Assembly: GCA_021613535.1 (NCBI GenBank)
Contig: CP075495.1
Location: 13,702,001 to 13,766,000, forward strand
Length of the DNA: 64,000 nt
DNA from: Adineta vaga
Lineage: Eukaryota; Rotifera
Direction: 5' to 3'
The notes beneath the pieces are model-generated. The model had not been told where the DNA came from. It searched no databases and saw only the letters and a program-made list of their open reading frames with translations. A program made the translations under genes and the position numbers. Shown here piece after piece: positions 12,407 to 24,906 of this stretch (its first letter is position 1; each line of letters opens with the position of its first letter).

Positions 12407-14489
12407 ATGGCTGCTTTTGGTATTTCTTTTCCAAAAATAACTTTATGTCGACCATCAACTTCGAAAATCGATACTACTCATGTTCCAGCAACAGCATCAC
12501 CATCAATAACAACAACAAATCCTCCTCGAACTCTTTCTCTTTCAATAAAAAATGTACCAAGTCAACGATTACATTATGATGTTTCAACGACATCAGCCAA
12601 GAAAAAAACACTAACAGACACTACCATTCTCGCAATCGATGGTGAAACTAAACAATTACCAAAGAATTTATCTGTTTTCAACGAACTTCAAATCGATGAT
12701 GGTAAGTTTTTTAAACATTTGATATACTTTCTTATATATAAACAAAAAAGAAAACATATTTGTCTATGCCTAGAAGCTGAAAATAACGATGAAAAAAGGA
12801 CACGAGAAAAAAATTCAAGTAATATTATTCTTTCTTCATCATTATCTCCTATGGGACCTATTGATCATCGTTCTGATATTCGGTCGGTTATTCCCAATGA
12901 TTTTAATATCGACGAGAAACAATTTTTACACGAACGAAAATCAAATCAAACATTTACACCACCAACATCAAGTTTAAGCAATGATTCATCATCAACAAAT
13001 GATTTACATTCAACATTATCTTCAATTTCAGTCGATTTACCTCAATTGAAATATGCTCTTGAGAAATTTCTTATTGACGATAATGATCCTGTTTATGAAA
13101 TAGCGGAAGAATTTTCAACAGATTGTTCTCTTCTTCTTCATCGAGGTAAATAGATTTAGACTTTCATACGTTATTATTTAGACTTTTTCGTTACGATAGA
13201 TCGTAATGAATATACTCAAAAGTCAAACGTGACAACATCTATTGTGAATAATCATCAAGAGGATAAAATTAATATCCTAGAACTTCACTCAACACACGAA
13301 AAGAATGTCGAGAACGAAATACCATCTCATTCATCTCAAGTGTCAAATCATATGAAATGGTACGTGAGTGAATTACGAATTCATCAACCATTGATTTATC
13401 GAACACAATGGATAAATAAACAACAAAATCGACAATTAAGTCATTCAGTTAATGATCTCGTACAGATCTATAATATTGAAAAACAATCTGAAAATGGAAA
13501 ATATTGTATTATCTCAAAAACAATAGATGATACTGTACATTCAACTTCATCATTACAAAATTTTCATCGACAACAAACTCGATATCGATCTGTTGATAAT
13601 ATTCTTCGTAATAATTATCAATCTTGTACAAACGAAGATTTGAATCACATGAAAAATGATTTAGATAATCAACGTTTATCACGTAAGTATTTTTTTTCAT
13701 CGATTTTAATAAAGATAAACATTGAATATGTCTCCTTCTTTCTTCGAAGCTTTAATTGTTAAAAAACGATTAGATCGAACCGTTAAGAAAAAAAGTGATA
13801 CATTAATTAGAAATGAATCTGTAAAAAAGAAATTATTTGATATATTAAATGATGATGAATTAGAAAATGCATGTTTGGAAGATATGAGTGACGAATTTGA
13901 AGATATGTCTACAATTCCTGATCAATATTTTCATCGTGATCTTCCAATGATGAATTCATATTCATCATTAACATCATCCGATGATGCACTCTATTCTTCC
14001 CCTCCAAATGAACTTCAATTACCATCATTACCTCCACTACTTTCATCTTCTTCCCATGATAATCTTTCAAGACATCTAAATCATACAACCGAATATTTTA
14101 TTGGTCGATCACGTTTAATTACTACTAGTCTTGAAAAAATTCCATTGAATACGAATTCATATGATCATTTATCTTCATCACATACTTTACGTCCATCATA
14201 TGAAAATTCTCGTGCATCTTGGTACACATCACCTTCGCCACAATGGCGTATCGATGATCAATTATTAATTCCATCGATATTAAAAAGACATCCATCTAAA
14301 AAAGATCTTAATCAATTAGTTACTGACTATGATATAAACGAAAATCGTAAATCTTTTAATCATCATCGAAAAGAACCAAAGCATGTGAACTATTCCTTAA
14401 TGAATACGTCTACACCATTAGTCGATGATTCTTCATCAATGCTTCCTATTATACAAGATAAATCATCCAATCTTCTTATGTTTATTTAG
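12407..14489 (+). CDS. Unrecognised Ser/Thr-rich disordered protein
   Basis: Four exons (12407-12701, 12774-13145, 13200-13682, 13750-14489) total 1890 nt, 629 residues, with consistent phase-1 joins. I recognise no domain. The protein is rich in Ser, Thr, Asn, His and Asp and is probably mostly disordered. The best candidate for a folded or helical part is a charged stretch spanning exons 3 and 4 (VKKRLDRTVKKKSDTL, then KKLFDILNDDELENACLEDM). There is no signal peptide or membrane segment. Intron 1 is 72 nt, a multiple of three with no in-frame stop, so a retained-intron product would stay in frame. It may be a cytoskeletal or signalling scaffold, but that is a guess. Confidence 0.7.
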
Positions 14490-15231
14490 AAAAGAATTTT
14501 TTTTCTTTCTCCACTTTATGTTTTCACTGTCACTATTCCTTCTGTTTGTGTAATCATAAAGATTTCTTTTCAACAATCGATTTAGAACAGTATAATTCAC
14601 TACAAAAATCGTTTTCTTTCCTTTCACAATGCTTTTGTAATATGCTTACAAATCATCATTTTTTTTTGTGTCAACACTACGTAGACTAGATCATGGATTA
14701 TTCTTTTTTTACAAAGCAATCTTTAAATCTGTAGTCTATTGAGAACTTGTTCAATATTCATTTGTATTTCTTGAATAAATAGATACTGTATGAATGAGAT
14801 ATCTACAAAGAAATAGAAGGTTATGAGATATATCAAGAAAATCTATTGATTTTTACCAGATGATAATCATATTTTGTATGTATATCTACATGTGCTAAGA
14901 GCGACGATAAAGGACATTATCATTACGTATATATGTAGAGAAAGCGAGAGTTGTATGGATTGTCCTTCAGATGTCTTGTCGCCTCCTTCATTGTACAAAT
15001 CGATAGGCTTAGTGCTATTAAAAGATGATTTGTACAAAGTGAAATAAAACTACGAAAATAGATCATCGTTCGCGCGTTCATAGTAAAAACAAATATGAAA
15101 AAACATACTCTATATGGATGTACATCTTTTTCTTTCATCATCATCATGAAAAAGAAAATCTTCTAGCAAGAAAATCATTCCTTCATAAGACGATTTTCTA
15201 GTTCGTACATTTCAATTTTTCTCTTCGTCTA
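14490..15231. other. Intergenic between two co-oriented genes
   Basis: About 740 bp, AT-rich, no exon recognised. It should contain the 3' untranslated region of the upstream gene and the promoter of the giant kinesin-derived gene. Confidence 0.5.
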
Positions 15232-18200
15232 ATGGATTCTCATCAAAAAAGCAATGAAGATAATTATTCGATATTAACATTGAATCAACCAATGATTTCT
15301 TTATCTACAACATCATCCGATGTATCCATATTGAGAACGACTTCTCTTACAAAATCCAAACTATCAAGTATCAATGAATATCATTCAATGACACAGAATC
15401 GATCTTATCACCAACAAAAACAATTAGAACATAATATTTCATCTTGTTCAAGTTTATCGAATTCTTCGACGGAAATTCTAGAAAAACAGAATGTATCGAT
15501 ACAAAAGTCTTCTAATTTTAATAGAAAAGAAGCTCGACCATTAGGTACATGTGTCCGAAAATGTAGTCAATGTCGACAATTGAAACATATTCTCTTAGCA
15601 GAATGTACTGCATGTTTTCGAATGATGGATATTGATCTTAAAGATTGTAAATGTCAAATATTTATGAATAGAAATGTAATTGAACATTTCAATTGTTCTA
15701 TATGCAATACACAATTAACACTTGATGGATATATTATTTGTGCGAATCGAACATGTCAAACATTGTTATCGAGATTAATAAATGAAGAGTCTAATAATGA
15801 AATTCAAACGAAATCCGTTCTTTTCGATATTATAACAAATATTACCTATCCGAATTCAATGCATAGAACAGTTGCTGTACAAGTCCATACATTGATGAAA
15901 TTTACTTCCACTTCAACGATTTTTATCAACTATTATTGATCGAGAAAATGAGAAAACATCATCGATTTCAACTCAGTCATCGGATACCTATCATACGAAT
16001 AATAATAATAATATTGTTGATATATCATTGAATAAAATTACTATGAATATGATTCCAGCATATAATTCAAATCAACCAAGTAAATTTACTTACGAATCCG
16101 GAAATGAATCGCGACACGATCAAAAACAACAAGTATCTCATGTAAGTATTATAGTCTTCTGTTCTAAAAATCTAGCAATTGTGATGATAGCTAAAGATGA
16201 ATATGAAATTTCATGCGTTAAATCGTGATTTAAGAAAGAATGAAGTTGAGTATTATCCCATTTTTTGGTCCACGATGAATTACTCTAAGCTGCCAGGTAG
16301 AATGAGTTGAAAATCAAAACTAAGATTAAACATGAAATGATTTGATTCCTATACGTCATATAGTCAATTTCTAGAATATGTCTTTTGTTTTCTTGTATAT
16401 CCTTTGTAAAATAAATTAGGAGAATAATTGATAGTTTATCAAGTCCTTCGGATGAAAATCTGTCGGCATATTTATTTTTTATATGTCGACTTATTCGTTC
16501 AAGGACATGTTAATTGGTATTTTCATTATTTCTTTTGTCCTTGACGTAGTTTATGTTTACGAATACTATTCAACCGAGTCCGGCTCGAATAATCATCAAA
16601 TATCTTTTTTCTGTCCTTTTTTTAACGTTGAACTTTTATTTGCCATGTACAAGTTCAAGAAATATAATAAAGAGAAAGAGAGATTTCGATACATTCATCA
16701 CACATATAGGTTTAAACACATTACAAATAGTGACATCTCTTACACATTGGACATAGATATAAGTATAGATGTTTTTAAAAACTAAGAAATTTATGGGAAA
16801 AAGAATGACGTAGCATTAGAGAGAAGTTTATATGGAAAAAGATTTACATATTCCGTTGAACGACGAAAGAAAATACTCATGTTGCTTACTGTCACTATCT
16901 CTAAAACATCATCCAATCATTTTTGCTTTGTTGTGGTCTTTTCACTGATCTATTTGAGAAAATACTATCTTTTCTGAACTTCTTGTCTCTATACCACACT
17001 TTCTTTCTTTCTTTCTTTGGGGTAAGGTTATTGCAAGAAAAGCTGTCTATGTTCACTGATATTGTACAGCCCCTAGTGAGTTTTCAAGATGGTACGAGAA
17101 TTTCTTCTAATATTTGAATTTGTAATCGTATAGTGATTTTTCTTGGCTCATTATTATAGTTGAAATGTTGTCCCACCCTCAAGATCCATATACAGATATA
17201 TTTTTTGTGTTTCATTCTTTTAGTTAATAGATATTCAAAAAATAACATCGAAAAATGATCTAGAATCTATTGAAACACCCAAATCACCACGATGTTTAGC
17301 AATTATGAATGCTCATAAACGTCGTGATCGTTTATCGAAATTGCTTCCACTTCGTACAAATAGACGATGTCAAACACATTTATCTTGTTTAACTAATATT
17401 GATAAAGTATTCCGAAATGAAGAGATTTCAAGTATGACTGTAATACGAACGAATAATCCAAATAGAATTGAACGTCAAATTCAAGTTGATACAATTAAAG
17501 AAGAGTTTGGTGAAGTTTACATTGAAATTGCTGATCATGCTGAAAAAGATTCTACAATAAGTGGCATGGATGATGAAAGAGTTTTCAAAGCACTTACAGA
17601 TACAGATGGTAGCGAAACAAGTGTATAATAATTCATAAATACACTGTTTGTTTTTCATCCAGATCAACGATGGTCTGAATTGATTGTTCAATTAGTCAAT
17701 GAACCATCTCAATTATCACTCAGTGAAATTGCACAACAATTACTAGATACTGTATTTAAAATTTAATAAAACTGAGCATTTTTATTAATTCTCGCTTTCA
17801 GATTGAACGTTTACATACGAATAAGCGATTAGATACTTTGACAAATGGTCAATTACAGCATAAAATTCGTTATGCTATGTCACAATTTAAATCTTTTGAT
17901 GAGAATTTATATCGACAACATAATCGTAAAACCTCAGACAGAACTTCAAAGAAATCTACTGGCTGTAATGGTAGAGTCGATATGGCAGTAACTGTTCGAC
18001 AAATAGATCAACGGCACAATCGTTCATCATCAGTAACAACACATCAAAATTGGAAACGATATGTTGATCGTCTGTTCGAACAAGGTCATTCATCCGATGA
18101 AATTCAACAATTATTATATGAAGCAGCAAGAACAACGATGCCAAATGATGATCAACGTTTACAAAATGTTTTTAATTATATAGATACAAAAGCAAAAGAA

Positions 18201-21200
18201 GATAGATTAAAAACAGCACCAACAGGAATTGAATTTATTTCATCTCGAGTAAAATCTACATCAGAAACCGATTCACAGCTACAACCAGTTGATCTAATTC
18301 AAAACAAAGAAATAAACGGTAGTGCAAGTTTGTTCACTAGGTTTTTTGAAGTTATGATTATTTCTATCAGATATACCGATACAAAACGAAAAAGTATTTG
18401 ATGAAAATCATGCAGCTAAAAAACGAGAAATAGCGCCACTTAATGGAGCAAGTAGTTTACATAAACTAAAAAGTAATCAAATATTGACAGATGTTGAGAT
18501 ATGAAAGAAAATTTTCAATACTGTAGAATCTTTACCTTTTGTCACGACTGATTACGATCAAGCCAATTCGATATTAACAACTAATTTAAAACAACATGAT
18601 GTTCATTCACATTCATTAAATATTGGAACAGAAATAGATGAGTTAATCACATGTTTTGAATCAAAAATGAAAGAATCAAATAGTATGGATTGTGATAAAA
18701 TTGAATATTTAATGAAACGATATATTGAATTGTTAAATAATGAAAAGAGATCGATTGAATCATCAACAAATGAAAGTCATACTCAGGAATTAAATGAAAA
18801 ACTGAATAGTGAGAATGTCACATTGAATCAATCACAATCTACACATTCATCAACAAACAAACTATTGGATGTAAAATCAGAAAGTATTCTTATAGAAAAT
18901 CCAGAGAATGCTCGTTTAATCCGATGCCATCCGATACCGTATATGTCTTCGAAGGAAAAAATATCAACAGAAACGTTACAACAAGTATTTATTGAATCAA
19001 CAGAACAGATCACATTGAAAACTAAAGACTTCAAAGAAAACTTGGATACAAATGAAAGAATTCATGAAAAAGACATAACGATTATATCTTCACAAATAGA
19101 TAGTACGATAAATAATAGCCAATCTCAAACTAAATGGCTTAATTCATTATTATCAAAAATATCCAACGGTCCAAGTAATATAACTGGTAGGTGTTAATTT
19201 AAATTCTTTTTCTCTATTATCTAAAATTTAATAGATATTGTTTCGAATTCACCATCCGTATCAGTTATAAATCAAACAAACAGTGATCATAATGATAGAA
19301 TGAATATAGTGGAAAAACCGATTAGATTAGATCAAGTAGATAGAATCGTATTTGAAAAAGAACATGTTCGATCAATCATTGTTCCAATATACAATTTACC
19401 TATACTTCAAGAACAATATCATGTAGTTAAAATACAAATACTACAAAGAACACCGGTAACAACAACTTCAAAACAAATGAAAGAATCACAAGATCAGTTC
19501 ACATCGATCCATGACGATAAAATGAACAGTAATATTAACAATGAAGATTCGCATTCAAACAATGATATCAGCAGTACTCCACTATCTCTACCTGTAACTA
19601 CAGTACATACAAATAGATCTGATGAAGAAAAATCATCGATTTCTTCTTTTATCGATCAGTCTTTATCTTTCGAACCAATAGCTAATGAACAAGTGTTGAA
19701 TAATGACGAAAATATTGAATCATCACAGCAACTATTCGAGATAGAAAAGGGTATAACAACATCACCTGTTTTGACATCCAATGACATCATGGTAAAAATT
19801 TATCTAGTTTTATATTTGATGATGGTATGGGGATATTTTTCAACGTTCTTGATTTTTTTAGACGGTTGAAGCTAATACTCATACTGATCAATTACTAAAT
19901 GGAAACGTTTCTATCTCGAATATTGTCATGAGAAAAAATGAAGTTTATACGCATTTCGAAGAACCATTCCAATTTCAAAAGAGAACCAATCCAATTCTGC
20001 TACCAGCATTAGTACAACAAGTTACCGTTCCTAATATGATAAATACTCATTCTTCGTTCATTCACTTAAACAATCAAAATGATATGAATCTATCTCAAGA
20101 ATCAATAACGAACAATGATTCTATGATGAATGAACAGAAAAATTCAGCAATTAGTTCTAATTATCAGAATATGATTCCAATATCAACTCAGAATAATGAA
20201 GATTATCAATCTGGAAATGAAAAAATAGATCATAGAGATACTGATGATACTCTTGAACCTTTGATCTTATCAATGACACATCGTATTGTTCAACAATCAA
20301 CAAACACAATACTTTCTCCATCAGATATTACAGTAAAAATTCTTTGTAAAAGCGTAAAATTCTATTAATTTCGTATTCACTTAGAAAACTATCAATAGTA
20401 AATACAAAAAATTGAGTACACCATCACCCAACACATTCGAACCACTTTCGACTCCTGAGTAAATGCTATGATATATCATGGGAAAATGCATTAGTTCATA
20501 TTTTGTTTTAAGTCAACTATTTGAAGACGATAAATCTCTGATGAAACATAATATCACTCCGAATCTTTCCATCGAAGATCAATCTGGTAAAAACACCTGA
20601 TAAGTCTATTCGAAAGCCATTCCATTACACGTTTCTATCATAGAACAGACAACATTACCCATAGAATCATCCACAATGAATGAAAGAATTGACGATTCGA
20701 AATTTTATGAATCCAATCTTCCAAACGATGATACTTCGAAAGAAGATATAAGTAACAAATTACAAAATGAATATAGTAAGAAGATATCTTGAATGGATAA
20801 AGATCTAATACCGATCCTTTTATTTTTCACATGATAGGCGCTTCACCCTCTTCTAAAAACTCTTTGCAAGGATCAATTTTATCAGATAATATTCTAGAAA
20901 ATCCAGTAGTTGAAGTTGAAACAGATGACGAACAAATGAAAGCACAACTGGCAAGAAGTAACAGATATTCTCGACCAAAACTATCTGTCGAAGATGTACA
21001 AAGTAAATAAATGAAACAAAACGAAGTGTCGATTCAGAATAGCTCTTTAGCTCCTTTCTACCTAATCCTCCGTCATCTGTTACATCAACTTCTTCTGTTG
21101 ATAACACTCATATTGAACAACAACAACAACAACACGAAGAAGAAACTCAACCAACTGTTGGCGATATAACATCATCATTAACTCTACTAAACCAAAGTGA

Positions 21201-24200
21201 ACCATCAAATGAAACATCAACGAGTGATCCACAAAAAATAAAATCATCCTCAAGTAAAAATATCAACACTCGAGAGGTATACTTTATTCTACATATTTCT
21301 CATACGATTTTTTGTTTTAAACATTCACACATCAAGAGTAACAAATCAGCAGAAATTGAAAACATTTCCCCATATCATCATTCAAAACAACGGTTTGTAT
21401 CTATTCCATATAAACTAAAATTAGCATGATCTACCATCATTTTTCAGTCATCACAATAGAGAACATGAATTAGAAAGAATAAAATCGTTGAGAAACAACA
21501 GTATAGATCAAATAGGTATGATACAGAACTTTTGCTCCGATTCAATACTGAATTCAACATTCAGAAGCGATAGTAGATGATAATCATGCTGAAAATGAGA
21601 ATATCAAACATTGGAATCAAAATGATGAATATGATTACAAACAAAAATCGAAAAGAGTTGATTCATCTTCTACAATAAAAAAACATCCGATAATGTCGAT
21701 TACAACTACAATAAATCTCGGAATGCAAGAACCTAGTTTAAAACTTCAAAATTCTACATTAAAAAATGAAAATGATAAATTAATATTCGATGATATACTA
21801 GTAGAGTCATCGGAAGAAACACAAAGAACAACTAGTATAACATCATTTAATCCTGATCATTTAAATAAGTATGCGCTATGTTTTAAATCTTATTAATTTA
21901 GGATATGAACAATCGTTTATTATTCTTTTTTTTTCTAGTTTCATCTCAAATGAGTTCTATGAAGAAAAAGATCAAAGATCGTTTATTCGAAAAGGACAAT
22001 CATCATTACCAACTAAATCAAATCGTACTATGATACCTTTGTCTTCAATTCCGAAAATGTTGTCAAAACGATCTCCAAGAAAACAAATTTCTACTACTTT
22101 ACAATCAACAAAACCAAATACGATACTATCTGTAACAGATGTTAGCACCTCATCAAATAATACACTTGCTACGGATCAATTATTAAGTACACAGTCAACT
22201 ATCACCGATCACAAAAAAATTACATCTTTAAAAAAGTCAAGCAAAACATATCGTTCCAAAGAAAGAAATACAAAAACACCAAATTCTAATTCTAAACATA
22301 AAATATTTCGAAGAACAACATCACGCTCATCAACGAATTTTACACTTCCTAATTCTACAGAACGACACATTGCTACATCTAAGAAAAAAATTAAAGATAG
22401 AAACCTTTTGATGCATTCAGATCTCATCTATAATACAGAAGCAGGTTCTGATGCTTGGATACAAAGTCATGAAGATACTAGTGAAATTCTTATCATTGAT
22501 GAACAAAATGATAAAAAACAACATAAAAACAAGATGCTCGAAGAATCACATCTAATGCCAATTAATTTAAAAGCACGTGGTGATCATCAAGCACACACTA
22601 TAGATTCTTCTAAATGTAAATTTTTACTCTCTTTTTTTTCAAAACATGTTTATTAACATTCATTTTTTCGGTTTTCTTCGTAGTACCAAGCATCGAACAA
22701 TCTTGTGGCGAAAATCATATGAAAAAACTATCTAATAATATTGTTCGTCGTCCAATGATTCGACTTCCAGTAACGCAAATCGAAAAATTCGACTGTGGAA
22801 CAATTGGACCTCGTCTTCATCCTTCATCGCTTACCCGTCAATTATTATATTTACCATCCATTCGTGTTCATGAACATGATCATCAAACAAATGAAACACT
22901 TACAGATCGTTTATATCGTTTAATGTCATCAGAAACCAATGATGATAAATGTGCATTTGAATCTATTGTCAATTGGCAACAACAATCATATCAATTGACA
23001 AAAACTGAACAGAAGAAGTTTCAATATATGTACTTATTAGATTTACCGACAAGAGGAAATACAATTCGTGGTAGGCAATATCCAATATTAACAGACGAAA
23101 TTGATTTAATCGATGATCTGAATACATGTACTCTGGTTAATAAATGGGCTTTCGCTGATTTAGTTGATATTGAACGAAAAAAATATTTTCAAGAATCAAT
23201 TCCTGTCAAACAATCAAATCTAAATAAAAGTATCAAAATCTGTTTACGAAAACGGCCATTGACACAATTTGAACGGAATGTTTTTAAAGAAGTTGATATT
23301 ATTAGTACAATCGATTCTCAAACAATACTTCTTCATATTCCATCTATTACTGTTGACAATCAAGTCTTCATTAAAAATCAAAAATTTAAATGTGATCAAA
23401 CATTTGACGAACATTGTCAAATAAATACTGTTTATCAAGCAACACTTTCACCCTTATTAGACAAAGTACTTGATGGTAATAAGTAAGTAGATAAACAAGC
23501 TTTCGAGTTCTTTATTCTTTTATTATATTCTGTACATAGATGTTTATATTTAATTGGTGGTGGAAGATATTCCGGTAAAACATCTCTTCTTCGTTCGTTA
23601 ATTGATCTATTAGCATTTGATTTAATTCAACTGTTATCATCTTATGATATTTATATCAAATTTCTTGGTATCTGTCATAATCGTATTGTTGATCTTTTAC
23701 AAAATTATTCTCCAATACGTTTAATGAAATTAATCAATTGGATTTTCATACCTGATGAAGAATTTCATTTAAAAACTGATCAAGATATTGATTATATAGT
23801 ATGTCAAATGAAAAAACGTCGTCGTTATATGCATCAATTAATTCAAATAAATTTTTATGAAAAAGGTCAATCAACTGTAATCGGATCTCTTATGATTGTT
23901 CTGCTAGCTTCATCTCAATATGTATACACACGAAATTTATGTTCACATCGGCGAAAATTTCTAATTAATTCATTGAATAAAACAATGTTATCATTTAAAC
24001 GAGCATTACTTGGAATTCGACAACATCCCGATCGAATTCGTGCTGGTAAAAATAAGGATTCTTATTAATAGTACATCAGTGAAAGCGTTTTTGTAGCTTT
24101 TAATAATGATATTTTAACACGATTGATTCAACCCTATGTATTCAATGAACCATCGAATGTTTGTTATATCGGAACGTTAAATCCAGGTCATCGACATCGC

Positions 24201-24338
24201 ATTGCAACGAAATCGACACTTGAATTTGCGCGTAACCTTCGTTTTTGTTTAAAACATATTCATCGACAACGACGAAAACATAAAAAACTATTTCAAATCA
24301 AGAATTTTAATGATGATGATGACAATGAGATATTCTGA
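15232..24338 (+). CDS. Giant protein with degenerate kinesin-13-like motor domain
   Basis: Twenty-one exons: 15232-15876, 15977-16141, 17224-17608, 17663-17751, 17802-18318, 18371-18472, 18527-19186, 19235-19791, 19862-20332, 20385-20458, 20513-20586, 20644-20775, 20838-20995, 21043-21276, 21337-21392, 21448-21515, 21565-21868, 21939-22615, 22684-23482, 23540-24045, 24097-24338. They total 6915 nt, 2304 residues, and all phases agree. Residues 105-180 hold paired cysteines (CSQC, CTAC, CSIC, CANRTC) like a zinc ribbon. The middle is disordered and Ser/Thr/Asn-rich. Residues 1972-2304 align with a kinesin motor: start KICLRKRPL (kinesin-13 style), Walker A as GGRYSGKT, and end YIGTLNPG then TLEFARNL. 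Switch I (SSRSH) is replaced by RRYMH, and switch II (DLAGxE) by LLASSQY, so motor ATPase activity is unlikely. The exon 1/2 junction is the least certain; the donor could be 6 nt further on. Confidence 0.75.
16142..17223 (+). other. Unusually long intron (1082 nt) of the kinesin-derived gene
   Basis: Flanked by a GTAAGT donor and a T-rich AG acceptor, both phase 0. Other introns in this gene are 47-100 nt. The open frames inside (for example 16483-16785) show no conserved motif. A small cassette exon near 17040-17092 cannot be excluded. I see no mobile-element ends. Confidence 0.55.
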
Positions 24339-24904
24339 AATATCACCATTTTCTTCTTCTTCTTCTTCTTCTTCTTTTTCGTAATGTAACTTTTCAATTC
24401 TATCTTTGTATATGAGATCATAAATTCCTGTTTCGAAATAAATCGAATTGAACGAACTTTCGATTTCAATACTATTTTCGATGAAAATTTAACTGAAATT
24501 ATATTTTTTTTTTATTATGAACATTTGTTTTCAATGTTAACGTTAGAATAGAAGGTTATTTTATTGTCTTATGATATTTACCCACCCTATGATAGAACAG
24601 AGAAGTATTTTCTGAAGGTCAAGTTGAAATGGTCAGACAATCGTTTATTGTTAGCGACATCTGAATAGTTCATATAGAAAGTATTTATCAAACATTTGAA
24701 ACATTTTCTATCATCAAAATATTCGTCGACGAAAACTAAAATTCGAGAAAAACTTTTATTGAAATAGATGTCCTTATTAATCCATTCATTGGTTGTCCCA
24801 AAAAACAAACACACGGTGATTTAACACCTTTCAAAAGAAAAAAGTCACCATTTGAAAACTTTATTTACTCATTGGGATGACATTGTTCAATTGATTTCTA
24901 TTTT
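24339..24904. other. Intergenic between kinesin-derived gene and macroglobulin gene
   Basis: About 570 bp. It begins with a TTC microsatellite and has an AATAAA at 24437-24442, about 100 nt after the stop, plausible as the upstream gene's polyadenylation signal. No exon is recognised in the remainder. Confidence 0.5.
24351..24376. repeat. (TTC)n microsatellite
   Basis: Perfect TTC run immediately after the stop codon of the kinesin-derived gene, in its 3' untranslated region. Confidence 0.85.
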
Positions 24905-24906
24905 AG
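24905..24906 (+). other. 3' splice site directly abutting a start codon
   Basis: The sequence TCTATTTTAG ends exactly where the ATG at 24907 begins, leaving no untranslated base in that exon. This fits a spliced-leader acceptor or an intron in the 5' untranslated region. Confidence 0.6.

Noticed and set aside
15877-15976. Apparent frameshift at the end of exon 1 of the kinesin-derived gene
   Set aside because: An intron of 94-100 nt with a phase-0 donor (GTACAA or GTCCAT) and a TTTCAACTCAG acceptor explains it and makes the total length a multiple of three. The donor is weak, so some doubt stays.
16483-17117. Open frames inside the 1082-nt intron as a nested gene
   Set aside because: No recognisable domain, hydrophobic low-complexity translation, and the flanking exons join cleanly across it.
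18502-18504. In-frame TGA in the kinesin-derived gene, suggesting a pseudogene
   Set aside because: A 54-nt intron (18473-18526, GTAATC..CTGTAG) with matching phase removes it; all other exons agree.
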